Positions 51,805-60,072 of a DNA stretch of 64,000 nt are shown here, piece after piece (positions within the stretch are counted from its first letter, which is position 1; each line of letters begins with the position of its first letter). The position numbers and the translations under genes are program-made. The notes under the pieces were generated by a model. The model was not told where the DNA came from. It saw nothing but the letters and a program-made list of their open reading frames with translations, and did no database searches. This DNA is from Flavonifractor porci (GTDB lineage: Bacteria; Bacillota; Clostridia; Oscillospirales; Oscillospiraceae), in NCBI RefSeq assembly GCF_037572415.1, contig NZ_JBBHLB010000001.1:248001-312000 (forward strand), in the 5' to 3' direction.

Positions 51805-51999
51805 ATGGATGTGGATCTGATCTTTAAAATCGCCGCCATCGGAATTCTGGTGTCGGTGCTCAATCAGGTGCTCTCCCGGTCGGGCCGGGACGAGCAGGCC
51901 ACCATGACCACCCTGGCGGGGCTGGTGGTGGTACTTATGATGGTGGTCCAGCAGATCAGCAGTCTGTTTGAACTGGTCAAGGACCTGTTCGGGCTGTAG
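51805..51999 (+). CDS. spoIIIAC: Stage III sporulation protein AC
   Basis: 64-aa membrane protein with two helices: DVDLIFKIAAIGILVSVLNQVL and TLAGLVVVLMMVVQQISSLF, ending FELVKDLFGL. AAAGGAG 8 bases before ATG. The small size is normal. Confidence 0.94.
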   Translation: MDVDLIFKIAAIGILVSVLNQVLSRSGRDEQATMTTLAGLVVVLMMVVQQISSLFELVKDLFGL

Positions 52000-52001
52000 C
52001 C

Positions 52002-52388
52002 ATGGAAACCATGCTGAAGGTGGGGGCGGTGGCCGTCCTGGGCGCTCTGTGCGCCGTGATGGTGAAGGGCACCGCCCGGCAGCTGGCTCTGGTGCTTTCC
52101 ATGGCCGCCGCCGCTGTGGTGCTGGGCCTGGCCCTGGGGGCGGTGGAGGACGTGGTGGCCATGGCGGAGGAGCTGCAGGATATGGCGGGGCTGTCCCCTG
52201 CGGTGGTGGCCCCCGTCATCAAGACGGTGGGCATTGCCATCCTCACCCACATCGCTGCCCAGGTATGCAAGGACGCGGGGGAGGGAGGCATTGCCGCCGT
52301 CACCGAGACGGCCGGCTCCGCCCTGGCCCTGTGTACCGCCCTGCCCCTGCTGCGGGCGGTGCTGGACACGGTGGCCCAGCTGCTGTGA
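52002..52388 (+). CDS. spoIIIAD: Stage III sporulation protein AD
   Basis: 128-aa membrane protein: VGAVAVLGALCAVMVKGTARQLALVLSMAAAAVVLGLAL at the N-terminus, and a C-terminal pair of helices around AETAGSALALCTALPLL-type sequence. Starts 3 bases after AC. Fits the short AD family, which is paralogous to AC. Confidence 0.93.
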   Translation: METMLKVGAVAVLGALCAVMVKGTARQLALVLSMAAAAVVLGLALGAVEDVVAMAEELQDMAGLSPAVVAPVIKTVGIAILTHIAAQVCKDAGEGGIAAVTETAGSALALCTALPLLRAVLDTVAQLL

Positions 52389-52418
52389 GAAGCTGGTACA
52401 AAAGAGGAGGGAAGGACC

Positions 52419-53510
52419 ATGATACGGCGTTTGGCGGTGCTGATCGTGCTGCTGACGGTGCTGACAGGTACGGCCTGGGCCAGCCAGGGCGTACTGGACG
52501 CCCAGTCGGCTGCTCTGGACCTGGAGGGGCTGGAGAATGCCGGGGCGGAGTGGATGCCCGACGTGGACCTGTCTGCCGGGCTGGATCTGGACGGCAGCAT
52601 CGGCCAGATCCTGGACACCGGCAGCGCCGAGCTGGGGAGCGTGATCCGCAAGGCCCTGCGCAGCGGGGCCCTGCTGCTGGCGGTGGTGCTCTTCTGCTCT
52701 CTGGCCGAGGGCATGGGGGCGGGCCAGGGGCCGGTGAACGGGGTGGCTCTGGTGGGGGCCCTGGCGGTGACCGCCATTGCGGCGGCTGACGCAAACTCCC
52801 TCATCGGCATGGGCCGGGAGGCCATGGAGCATATGGACAGCTTCTCCAAGCTGCTGCTGCCTGCGGTGACGGCGGCGGCCTCCGCCGCCGGGTCCCCGGG
52901 AGGCGCGGTGGCCCGGCAGCTGGCCACCATGCTCTTTTCCGACCTGCTCATCACCCTGATCAACCGGGTGCTGCTGCCCCTGGTGTATACCTATATCGCG
53001 GCCTGTGTGGCCTGGGCTGCGGTGGGCAACGATGGCCTCAAGCGGATGGCGGCTACCCTCAAGTGGGCGGTGACCACGGTGCTTACCGGCACCCTCATCC
53101 TCTTTGTCACCTATCTCACCATCAGCGGGGTCATCGCGGGCACCACCGACGCTCTGACAGTGAAGGCCGCCAAGTTCACCATGTCCAGCATGGTGCCGGT
53201 GGTGGGCGGCATCCTGTCCGACGCGGCGGAGACCGTGCTGGCGGGGGCGGGGGTGCTGAAAAATACGGTGGGAGTGTTCGGGATGCTGGTGGTCATTGGC
53301 ATCTGCCTGGTGCCTTTCCTACAGCTGGGCTTCCACTATCTGACCTATAAGGTGTCCTCCGCTCTCAGCGCCGCCCTGTCGGGCAGCCGGGTGGCCGCCC
53401 TCATCGACCAGATCGGCGGGGCCTTTGGACTGATCCTGGGGATGACCGGGGCCTGCGCCCTGCTGCTGCTCATCTCCATGATCTCCGCCGTGTCGCTGGC
53501 AGGGGGGTGA
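52419..53510 (+). CDS. spoIIIAE: Stage III sporulation protein AE
   Basis: 363 aa, polytopic membrane protein with a signal-like N-terminus (RRLAVLIVLLTVLTGTAWA) and about 6-7 helices; NRVLLPLVYTYIAACVAWAAVG and KFTMSSMVPVVGGILSDAAETVLAG are family regions. Largest membrane part of the channel. ATG behind GAGGAGGGA. Confidence 0.93.
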   Translation: MIRRLAVLIVLLTVLTGTAWASQGVLDAQSAALDLEGLENAGAEWMPDVDLSAGLDLDGSIGQILDTGSAELGSVIRKALRSGALLLAVVLFCSLAEGMGAGQGPVNGVALVGALAVTAIAAADANSLIGMGREAMEHMDSFSKLLLPAVTAAASAAGSPGGAVARQLATMLFSDLLITLINRVLLPLVYTYIAACVAWAAVGNDGLKRMAATLKWAVTTVLTGTLILFVTYLTISGVIAGTTDALTVKAAKFTMSSMVPVVGGILSDAAETVLAGAGVLKNTVGVFGMLVVIGICLVPFLQLGFHYLTYKVSSALSAALSGSRVAALIDQIGGAFGLILGMTGACALLLLISMISAVSLAGG

Positions 53511-53514
53511 GACC

Positions 53515-54006
53515 ATGGTAGAATTTTTGGGGAAGTGGCTGATGGGGGTGACCTGCGCGGCCATGATCCTGGCCCTGGCGGAGGGCCTGTCCCCGGCAGG
53601 GGGGCCAAAACGGGCCGCCCGGCTGGCCGGCGGGCTGCTCCTGCTGCTGGCCGTGGTGAAGCCCTTGATAAGCCTGGACGGTTCGGCTCTCACCCGGGCC
53701 ATGACGGAATACCGCCTGGACGCGGAATACTCCGCCCAGGCGCTGGAGGAGGAGAATAAAACCCTGATGATGGACATCATAGAAGCCCAGTCCGCCGCAT
53801 ATATTCAGGACAAGGCGGCGGCGTTGGGCATCACCTGCACGGTGCAGGTGGAGGCCGACGAGGCGGCGGAATACCCCATCCCCAAGGTGGTCACCATCAC
53901 CGGGGAGCTGTCCCGGGAGGAGCGGGAGGCCCTCGCCGAACAGATCGAGGCAGACTTTGCCATCCCGGCGGACCGGCAGTATTACGAAAGCGGGGGAGCG
54001 GAATGA
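53515..54006 (+). CDS. spoIIIAF: Stage III sporulation protein AF
   Basis: 163 aa. Two N-terminal membrane helices (FLGKWLMGVTCAAMILALAEGL and RLAGGLLLLLAVVKPL) and a C-terminal ring-building-motif domain (AAALGITCTVQVEADEAAEYPIPKVV). ATG 53515, overlapped at its stop by AG. Confidence 0.92.
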   Translation: MVEFLGKWLMGVTCAAMILALAEGLSPAGGPKRAARLAGGLLLLLAVVKPLISLDGSALTRAMTEYRLDAEYSAQALEEENKTLMMDIIEAQSAAYIQDKAAALGITCTVQVEADEAAEYPIPKVVTITGELSREEREALAEQIEADFAIPADRQYYESGGAE

Positions 54007-54548
54007 ACCGGCGTCAACCGGAAAAGGGAAGCGGACTGGCCCTGTACAAGGGGCGGCTCATGGAGCTGTTCCATCGATATAAATACGCGCTGCTGGTGGT
54101 GGCGGTGGGGGTTGTTATGATGGCCCTGCCCGCCCTGAACGGAGGCGGGGAGGCCACCCAGACCCGGCAGCAGAGTGTCCGGGAGGTGGAGTTTGGAACG
54201 GAGGAACTGGAGGGACGGCTGGAGGAGGCCCTGTCTCAGATGGACGGGGTGGGGCAGGCAGAGGTGGTGCTCACCCTGCGGTCCGGTCCGGGGCAGGTAC
54301 TGGCTCAGGATACCCAGAACTCGGTGCGGGAGGAGGGGAGCGAGTCCTCCCAGTCCACGGTGGTACTCTCCAAGGGCTCCGGCTATGAGGAACCGGTGAT
54401 CCTCCAACAGCTTTCGCCCCAATATCAGGGGGCTCTTGTGGTATGCTCCGGCGGGGACGACCCCGCAGTACGCCTGAAGGTGGTGGAGGCGGTATCCGCC
54501 CTCACCGGGCTGGGGGCGAATCAGATCTCAGTATCAAAAGGAAAGTGA
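54003..54548 (+). CDS. spoIIIAG: Stage III sporulation protein AG
   Basis: 181 aa. One N-terminal membrane helix (YALLVVAVGVVMMALPAL) and an outside ring-building domain resembling EscJ/PrgK (EGRLEEALSQMDGVGQAEVVLTL and VICSGG-type end). Forms the large ring in the intermembrane space. Starts 4 bases within AF. Confidence 0.93.
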   Translation: MNRRQPEKGSGLALYKGRLMELFHRYKYALLVVAVGVVMMALPALNGGGEATQTRQQSVREVEFGTEELEGRLEEALSQMDGVGQAEVVLTLRSGPGQVLAQDTQNSVREEGSESSQSTVVLSKGSGYEEPVILQQLSPQYQGALVVCSGGDDPAVRLKVVEAVSALTGLGANQISVSKGK

Positions 54549-54560
54549 GGCAGTAACAGT

Positions 54561-55145
54561 ATGAACGTATGGAAACGAAACGCGGTGGTGGCCGCAGTGG
54601 TGCTCTTTGTGTGCGGCGCGGTGTACCTCAACTGGTCCTATCAGAAGGGGCAGAGCGAGGAAGCAGGCAAGACCCTTGGTGAGGCGGAGCTGGTGTCCAT
54701 GCAGAGCGCCGACCCGCTGCTCAAAACAAGTCCCGCCCCTTCGGCGGACCCCTCCGCCTCGCCGGCGCCCACCGCCGCGGACAAGAACAGCGGCTACTTT
54801 GACACCGCCCGGCTCAACCGCCAGCAGGCCCGGGACAGCGCCCTGTCCATCCTCCAGGAGGCCGCCGCCGACACCAACGCCACCGAGACTATGAAGGCTG
54901 AAACCGGTGAGGCCATCCAGACTCTGGCTGACTACACCGTGTCCGAGGCCCAGATCGAAAATTTGGTCACCGCCAAGGGATACGCCGACTGCGTGGCCTT
55001 CATCAGCGACGGCAGCGTCAGCGTGGTGGTGTCCGCCACCGAGGAGGGACTCACCGATGCTGACGTGGCCCGTATCACCGAGATCGTCACCAACGAGACC
55101 GGCCTGGAGGCCAGCGCCATCACCATCATTCAGGCGCAGCCCTGA
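54561..55145 (+). CDS. spoIIIAH: Stage III sporulation protein AH
   Basis: 194 aa. N-terminal membrane helix (AVVAAVVLFVCGAVYLNWSY), Pro/Ala-rich linker (about 54-75), then a ring domain (about 95-190) that pairs with SpoIIQ of the forespore: QARDSALSILQEAAADTNA and VARITEIVTNETGLEASAITII. End of the operon. No spoIIQ in this window. Confidence 0.94.
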   Translation: MNVWKRNAVVAAVVLFVCGAVYLNWSYQKGQSEEAGKTLGEAELVSMQSADPLLKTSPAPSADPSASPAPTAADKNSGYFDTARLNRQQARDSALSILQEAAADTNATETMKAETGEAIQTLADYTVSEAQIENLVTAKGYADCVAFISDGSVSVVVSATEEGLTDADVARITEIVTNETGLEASAITIIQAQP

Positions 55146-55171
55146 GCTGGAGGGTCCCCGCCAAAAATCAG

Positions 55172-55199
55172 TTGTATTTTTTCTGATTTGTGGTAAAAT
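55172..55199 (+). promoter_or_regulatory. Promoter of the Asp23-family gene
   Basis: TTGTAT (55172-55177), 16-base spacer, TAAAAT (55194-55199). Confidence 0.6.
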
Positions 55200-55232
55200 G
55201 GTCCCATAGTACACAAAAGGAGCGTGACCGGT

Positions 55233-55613
55233 ATGGGCGATGGAAAGGAATATATCTCCCGGCCTGACGAACTGGGTAACATCCATATCTCCGAGGATGT
55301 GCTGGCTGTGATCGCGGCGGCCGCCGCCACGGAAGTGGAGGGTGTGGGCAGTCTGTCCACCAATCTGAGCAGCGATATCGCGGAGCTGCTGGGCGCAAAG
55401 AAGAATCTGTCCAAGGGCATCCGCATTACTATGGTAGGGGAGAGCGTCCGGGTTGACGTGTCCCTGCTGGTCAAATACGGCTATACCATCGTTGACGTGG
55501 CCAAAGAGGTGCAGAGCGCCGTCTTTAACGCCATTGAAAATACCAGCGGCCTGACCGTGGAGAATGTCAACGTCCATGTGGCCGGCATCGTATTTGAAAA
55601 GGAACACAAGTAA
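55233..55613 (+). CDS. Asp23/Gls24 family (alkaline-shock-like) protein
   Basis: 126 aa. DELGNIHISEDVLAVIAAAAATEVEGV and VRVDVSLLVKYGYTIVDVAKEVQ are clear family marks. These small proteins are linked to envelope stress in Firmicutes; the exact role is not known. ATG 55233 lies 10 bases after AAAGGAG; the GTG at 55224 is too near. It usually precedes nusB, as here, though a terminator lies between. Confidence 0.92.
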   Translation: MGDGKEYISRPDELGNIHISEDVLAVIAAAAATEVEGVGSLSTNLSSDIAELLGAKKNLSKGIRITMVGESVRVDVSLLVKYGYTIVDVAKEVQSAVFNAIENTSGLTVENVNVHVAGIVFEKEHK

Positions 55614-55626
55614 ATCAAGCCGTACC

Positions 55627-55664
55627 AAGGGCCTGTTGCAGAGCAAGCAACAGGCCCTTTTGTA
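55627..55664 (+). terminator. Rho-independent terminator after the Asp23 gene
   Basis: AAGGGCCTGTTGC (55627-55639) pairs with GCAACAGGCCCTT (55647-55659), followed by TTGTATG. Confidence 0.85.
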
Positions 55665-55735
55665 TGTTTTGGCCGGTCCGCCCCAGGAAAAGGGGTTGGA
55701 ATCTGGAGTCTAATTTTGAAATATCTCTTTCCTTT

Positions 55736-55763
55736 TTGCATACAGTTGATGTATAATCATAAT
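55736..55763 (+). promoter_or_regulatory. Likely promoter of the nusB operon
   Basis: TTGCAT (55736-55741), 16-base spacer, CATAAT (55758-55763). A perfect TATAAT (55752-55757) also lies in this stretch but has no well-spaced -35. Confidence 0.5.
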
Positions 55764-55810
55764 AACTGTGAATATCACCGGCTCATCATGCCGGAATGGA
55801 GGAACCCATC

Positions 55811-56299
55811 ATGACCAGAACCGCCGCCCGAGAGATCGCCGTCCACCTGACCTTTGAACTGGGCTTCACCGGGCAGACCGCCCGGGAGCTGCTGGACGAG
55901 GCCCTCAACCGCAAGACCTTCGCCCTCATCGGGGAGGAGGAGCCCCTGTATGCCGAATTCCCCAACGAGACCCAGCGGACCTACATCACCCGCCTGGTGG
56001 AGGGGGTCTATGACCACGCCCCTGAGCTGGACGAGTATATCTCCAAGTACGCCATCGGCTGGAAGTTCTCCCGTATGAACCGGGTGGCCGTGGCCATCAT
56101 GCGTGTGGCTATGTATGAGATCCTGTATATGCAGGACATCCCCAACGCCGCCGCCATCAACGAGGCCCTGGAGCTGGTGAAGCACTACGAGGAGCCCGAG
56201 GTGGTCTCCTTTGTCAACGGCATTCTGGGCTCCTTCGTCCGGGGGGAGCACATCCCTGACCCGGTGGGCCTGAAGGAGCAGCCGGAGGCGGAGGGCTGA
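55811..56299 (+). CDS. nusB: Transcription antitermination factor NusB
   Basis: 162-aa all-helical RNA-binding protein acting with NusE in rRNA antitermination. TRTAAREIAVHLTFELGFTG at the start; FSRMNRVAVAIMRVAMYEI and NAAAINEALELVKHYEEPE in the second half are typical. Start at ATG 55811 behind GGAGGAA; an ATG at 55796 would place that site inside the gene. Overlaps the next gene by one base. Confidence 0.94.
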   Translation: MTRTAAREIAVHLTFELGFTGQTARELLDEALNRKTFALIGEEEPLYAEFPNETQRTYITRLVEGVYDHAPELDEYISKYAIGWKFSRMNRVAVAIMRVAMYEILYMQDIPNAAAINEALELVKHYEEPEVVSFVNGILGSFVRGEHIPDPVGLKEQPEAEG

Positions 56300-57231
56300 T
56301 GCGTACCCTGGGCATCGACACCAGCAACTACACCACCTCCGCCGCCGTCTTTGACGGCGAGGGGGGAGAGAACGCCGGCCGCCTGCTGGAGGTGCGCCCC
56401 GGCGAACTGGGCCTGCGGCAGAGCGACGCCCTGTTCCAGCACGTCAAGGCCCTGCCTGACCGCTTTGCCCAGCTGAGAGAGGGAGGCTGGCTCGACGGTA
56501 TTGTTGCCGTGGGCGCTTCCACCCGGCCCCGGGCGGTGGAAGGGTCCTATATGCCCTGCTTCCTGGCGGGGGAGAGCCAGGGCCGTACCCTGGCCGCCGC
56601 GTTGAACGTGCCCTTTTTTGCCTGTTCTCATCAGCAGGGCCACATTGCCGCTGCCGCCTGGTCGGCGGGCCGGATGGACCTGTTGGACCGGCCCATGCTG
56701 GCCTGGCACCTGTCCGGCGGCACCACCGAGCTGCTCCACGTGGAGCCGGAGGGGGTCAATGTAAAAGCCACCCTCCTGGGGGGCACCAGCGACATCTCCG
56801 CCGGGCAGCTCATTGACCGCACCGGCGTGCTGCTGGGCCTGGATTTCCCGGCGGGCAAGGCGGTGGACCAGCTGGCGCAGGCGGGGCAGGCCAAGAAATT
56901 TACTGTGAAGCTAAATGGCTTTACCTTTTCGCTCTCCGGTATGGAGAATAAGGTCAAGGATATGGCGGAGCAGGGGGCGGAGAAGGCGGATATCGCCCGC
57001 TTTGCCCTGCTGACGGTGGCCGACGTGGTGCGGCGCACCACCCTGGCCGCCCTGAAACAGTATCCCGGCCTGCCGGTGCTGTGCTCCGGCGGCGTGGCCT
57101 CCAACTCCCTGCTGCGGCAGGTGATGGAGCCTCTGGGGGCGGTGTTTGCCCAGCCCCGGTTCTCCACCGACAACGCCATGGGCGCCGCTATCCTCACCTG
57201 GCGGGCTGTAAAGGCGGGTGAGTTGACATGA
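56299..57231 (+). CDS. TsaD/Kae1-like paralogue (peptidase M22 family)
   Basis: 310 aa with the ASKHA fold of TsaD: RTLGIDTSNYTTSAAVF at the start, GASTRPRAVEGSYMPCF, metal ligands His111 and His115 in SHQQGHIAAAAW, SGGTTELLHV, and Asp291 in the FSTDNAMGAAI end. All three metal ligands keep positions like those of E. coli TsaD. It is shorter than true TsaD (about 335-340 aa) and lies with xseA, as a second Clostridia-type TsaD paralogue often does. It may be a specialised relative, with the tRNA-modifying TsaD encoded elsewhere. Confidence 0.8.
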   Translation: MRTLGIDTSNYTTSAAVFDGEGGENAGRLLEVRPGELGLRQSDALFQHVKALPDRFAQLREGGWLDGIVAVGASTRPRAVEGSYMPCFLAGESQGRTLAAALNVPFFACSHQQGHIAAAAWSAGRMDLLDRPMLAWHLSGGTTELLHVEPEGVNVKATLLGGTSDISAGQLIDRTGVLLGLDFPAGKAVDQLAQAGQAKKFTVKLNGFTFSLSGMENKVKDMAEQGAEKADIARFALLTVADVVRRTTLAALKQYPGLPVLCSGGVASNSLLRQVMEPLGAVFAQPRFSTDNAMGAAILTWRAVKAGELT

Positions 57232-58415
57232 GCCATATCTACACGGTTTCTCAGGTCAACCAGTATATCAAATCCCTGCTGGACCGGGACCGGGAGCTGA
57301 CCGCCCTGTATGTCCGGGGAGAGATCTCCAACTACAAGGCCTATCCCTCGGGCCACCACTATTTTTCCCTGAAAGATGGGGAGGGGGCCATTCGCTGCGT
57401 CATGTTCAAGCGGGAGGCCATGTCTCTCCGGTTCCGGCCGGAAAACGGCATGAAGGTCATTGCCTTCGGCCGGGTGGCGGTTTTTCCCCGGGACGGGCAG
57501 TACCAGCTGTACTGCACCTCCCTGACCCCGGAGGGAGTGGGGGACCTGTATCTGGCCTTTGAACAGCTCAAACAGAAGCTGTATGCGGAGGGACTGTTTG
57601 ATCCCTCCCACAAAAAGCCCATCCCCAAATTCCCCAAGCGCATCGCGCTCATCACCTCCTCCGCCGGCGCGGCGGTGCGGGATATGCTGCGCATCCTGGG
57701 GGCCCGGTGGCCTATGGCGGAGGTCTTTCTTCTGCCGGTGCGGGTCCAGGGGACGGAGGCGCCCGGAGAGATCTGCGCCGCCATCGCCTGGGCCAACCGG
57801 CATCAGGTGGCCGACCTGATCATCACTGGCCGGGGCGGAGGGTCTATGGAGGATCTGTGGGCCTTCAATGACGAAAACGTGGCCCGCACCATCTATCACT
57901 CGGCTATCCCGGTGATCTCTGCAGTGGGCCATGAGCCTGACGTGACCATTGCTGACTTTGTGGCCGACCTGCGGGCGGCCACTCCCTCCAACGCCGCCGA
58001 GCTGGCGGTGCCCGACCAGAACGAGGTCGCGGTGTGGCTGCGTCAGATGGAGGGGCGGCTGGCCCAGGCCATGGGCCGCAAGCTGGAGTCCGCCCGAAAG
58101 GATCTGGACAGGGCGGCCCGGTGCCGGGCCCTTCAGGACCCCATGAACTATGTGGACGATAAGCGGATGGTGTTGGACTACCAGCGGGAGAAGCTGGCGG
58201 CGGGGCTGAACGCCGCCCTCAACCGGGAGCGGCAGCGCTTCGGACAGCTGGCCTCCAAGCTGGACGCCCTCAGCCCCCTGAAGGTATTGGGCCGGGGTTA
58301 CGCCATCCCCCAAAAGGCGGACGGCGGCGTGGTCCGGTCTGTGAACGACGTGGCCCCCGGCGACGGACTAAAGCTGCGGGTGGCCGATGGCGAGATATCC
58401 TGTCAAGTGGTTTAA
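57228..58415 (+). CDS. xseA: Exodeoxyribonuclease VII large subunit
   Basis: 395 aa. N-terminal OB domain (YTVSQVNQYIKSLLDRDRELTALYVRGEISNYK), then the catalytic region with ALITSSAGAAVRDMLRI, TGRGGGSMEDLWAFNDE and VISAVGHEPDVTIADFVADLRAATPSNAAE, and a C-terminal GRGYAI. Degrades single-stranded DNA. ATGA overlap with the previous gene. Confidence 0.96.
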   Translation: MSHIYTVSQVNQYIKSLLDRDRELTALYVRGEISNYKAYPSGHHYFSLKDGEGAIRCVMFKREAMSLRFRPENGMKVIAFGRVAVFPRDGQYQLYCTSLTPEGVGDLYLAFEQLKQKLYAEGLFDPSHKKPIPKFPKRIALITSSAGAAVRDMLRILGARWPMAEVFLLPVRVQGTEAPGEICAAIAWANRHQVADLIITGRGGGSMEDLWAFNDENVARTIYHSAIPVISAVGHEPDVTIADFVADLRAATPSNAAELAVPDQNEVAVWLRQMEGRLAQAMGRKLESARKDLDRAARCRALQDPMNYVDDKRMVLDYQREKLAAGLNAALNRERQRFGQLASKLDALSPLKVLGRGYAIPQKADGGVVRSVNDVAPGDGLKLRVADGEISCQVV

Positions 58416-58445
58416 CTTGACTGCATTTGGAAAGGATTTAAGGAC

Positions 58446-58682
58446 ATGGCGGAAGAAAAACTGACCTTTGAGCAGGCGATGGGCCGGCTGGAGGAGATCG
58501 TAAAGCGGCTGGAGCAGGGGGACGCCCCGCTGGAGGAGGCTCTGTTCCTCTTTGAGGAGGGGACCCGGCTGCTGGGCGGCTGTTCCGCCCAACTGGACAG
58601 TGCCGAACAGAAAGTGCGCAAGCTGCTGGCGGGGCCTGATGGTCAGCCAGTGGAGGCACCCTTTGAGGAGGGACAGGTATGA
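58446..58682 (+). CDS. xseB: Exodeoxyribonuclease VII small subunit
   Basis: 78 aa. LTFEQAMGRLEEIVKRLEQGDAPLEEALFLFEEGTRLL is the family pattern. ATG 58446 behind AAAGGATTTAAGGAC. Overlaps ispA by 4 bases. Confidence 0.95.
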   Translation: MAEEKLTFEQAMGRLEEIVKRLEQGDAPLEEALFLFEEGTRLLGGCSAQLDSAEQKVRKLLAGPDGQPVEAPFEEGQV

Positions 58683-59560
58683 CCGAACAGGAGAGACTGG
58701 ACAGCCACAGGGCTCAGGCGGAGGAATGGCTGCACCGCTGTTTCCAGGGCCGGGCGCCCCGGGGAGATCTCTACGACGCCATGTACTACAGTCTGCTGGC
58801 GGGCGGCAAGCGGATCCGGCCGGTGCTGCTGCTGGAGAGCTGCCGGCTGTGCGGCGGCGATCCGGAGCAAGCGCTGCCTTTTGCCGGGGCCATTGAGATG
58901 ATCCATACTTACTCGCTGATCCATGACGATCTGCCCTGCATGGATGACGACGATTTGCGCCGGGGCCGGCCTACCAACCACAAGGTCTATGGCGAGGCTA
59001 CCGCTGTACTGGCTGGAGACGCGCTGCTGACCGCGGCCTTTGAGTGGATGCTGGACCCGTCTGTGACCCTGCCGCCGGAGCGCGTATTGGAAGCCGCCAG
59101 GGTGTTGGCCCAGTCAGCCGGCGCCCAGGGCATGGTAGGCGGCCAGGTGCTGGACATGGCGGGGGAGGGCCACGCCATGGGCCTTACCGAGGTGGAGGAA
59201 TTGCAGCGTCTCAAGACTGGCGCCCTCATTCGGGCCGCCGCTGAAATGGGCTGCGTGCTGGCCGGCGGCAGCGAGGAGCAGCGGAAGGCTGTGTGCCGCT
59301 ATGCGGAGCGGATCGGACTTGCCTTTCAGATCCAGGACGACATCCTGGATGTGGTGGGTGACGAGGCCACCCTGGGCAAGCCGGTGGGCTCCGACGCCAA
59401 GAGTGAGAAGAACACCTTCGTGACCTTGAAAGGGCTGGAGGAGTGCCGCCATCTGGTGGAGAAACTGACCGAGGAGGCTGTGGAAGCCCTGTCCATTTTC
59501 GGGGATGAGGGCGAAAGCCTGTGCTGGCTGGCCCGCTCCCTGGCAAGCCGTGAAAAGTGA
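58679..59560 (+). CDS. ispA: Farnesyl/geranyl diphosphate synthase family
   Basis: 293 aa trans-prenyl synthase. First Asp-rich motif HDDLPCMDDDDLRRGRPTNH (about 82-101) and second QIQDDILDVVGDEA (about 218-231). The Tyr/Ser before the first motif (THTYSLIHD-like) indicates C15 product, which feeds UppS. Located with xseB and dxs, as in Bacillus. Confidence 0.94.
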   Translation: MTEQERLDSHRAQAEEWLHRCFQGRAPRGDLYDAMYYSLLAGGKRIRPVLLLESCRLCGGDPEQALPFAGAIEMIHTYSLIHDDLPCMDDDDLRRGRPTNHKVYGEATAVLAGDALLTAAFEWMLDPSVTLPPERVLEAARVLAQSAGAQGMVGGQVLDMAGEGHAMGLTEVEELQRLKTGALIRAAAEMGCVLAGGSEEQRKAVCRYAERIGLAFQIQDDILDVVGDEATLGKPVGSDAKSEKNTFVTLKGLEECRHLVEKLTEEAVEALSIFGDEGESLCWLARSLASREK

Positions 59561-59568
59561 GGCGCAAC

Positions 59569-60030
59569 ATGGGAAACGTAGTAGACTTTTTCACCGGCAA
59601 TCTGATCCTCAACCTGGCCATCCTGGCCTGGGCCATTGCCCAGGGGCTGAAGATCATCATTACTTTCTGGACCAAAAAGAAGCTGGACTGGCACTATCTG
59701 GTGGCCAGCGGCGGAATGCCCAGTTCCCACTCCGCTTTCGTGTGTGCCTGCGCTTCGTCGGTGGGCTATATGTACGGCTGGGGATCTCCCATGTTCAGCA
59801 TCGCGGCGGTTTTGGCTATTGTGGTCATGTATGACGCCGCCAATGTCCGCAAAGCGGCGGGGGAACAGGCCAAGATCCTCAACTACATCATGGACCACTG
59901 GACCGAAATGAAGCCGGCCCTCTTCGGCAAGGAGCTGAAAGAACTGTTGGGCCACACGCCCTTCCAGGTCCTGATGGGTGGTGTGCTGGGCGTGGCGGTG
60001 GGTCTGCTGGGCGCCTGGCAGTGGAGCTGA
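59569..60030 (+). CDS. DUF212 (acid phosphatase/VanZ-like PAP2-related) membrane protein
   Basis: 153 aa with about four membrane helices. The GGMPSSHSAFVCACASSVG motif (about 48-66) is the PAP2-like catalytic Ser-His, and YDAANVRKAAGEQAKILN (about 88-105) is a family mark. Such proteins may be lipid phosphatases; between ispA and dxs a role with prenyl phosphates is plausible but unproven. ATG 59569 is preferred over GTG 59557, which overlaps the ispA end. Confidence 0.85.
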   Translation: MGNVVDFFTGNLILNLAILAWAIAQGLKIIITFWTKKKLDWHYLVASGGMPSSHSAFVCACASSVGYMYGWGSPMFSIAAVLAIVVMYDAANVRKAAGEQAKILNYIMDHWTEMKPALFGKELKELLGHTPFQVLMGGVLGVAVGLLGAWQWS

Positions 60031-60056
60031 CAGCTCCGCTGATTTGATCCTTCACC

Positions 60057-60072
60057 GGGAGGTGTTACCATT
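60057..60072 (+). promoter_or_regulatory. Ribosome site and ATT start codon of dxs
   Basis: GGGAGGTG (60057-60064) lies 5 bases before ATT 60070-60072, with GGAGG centred 7 bases upstream. Between the in-frame stop (60040) and GTG 60166 there is no ATG, GTG or TTG in this frame. The first 32 codons after ATT match the N-terminus of DXS, so the gene must begin before 60166. Confidence 0.75.
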
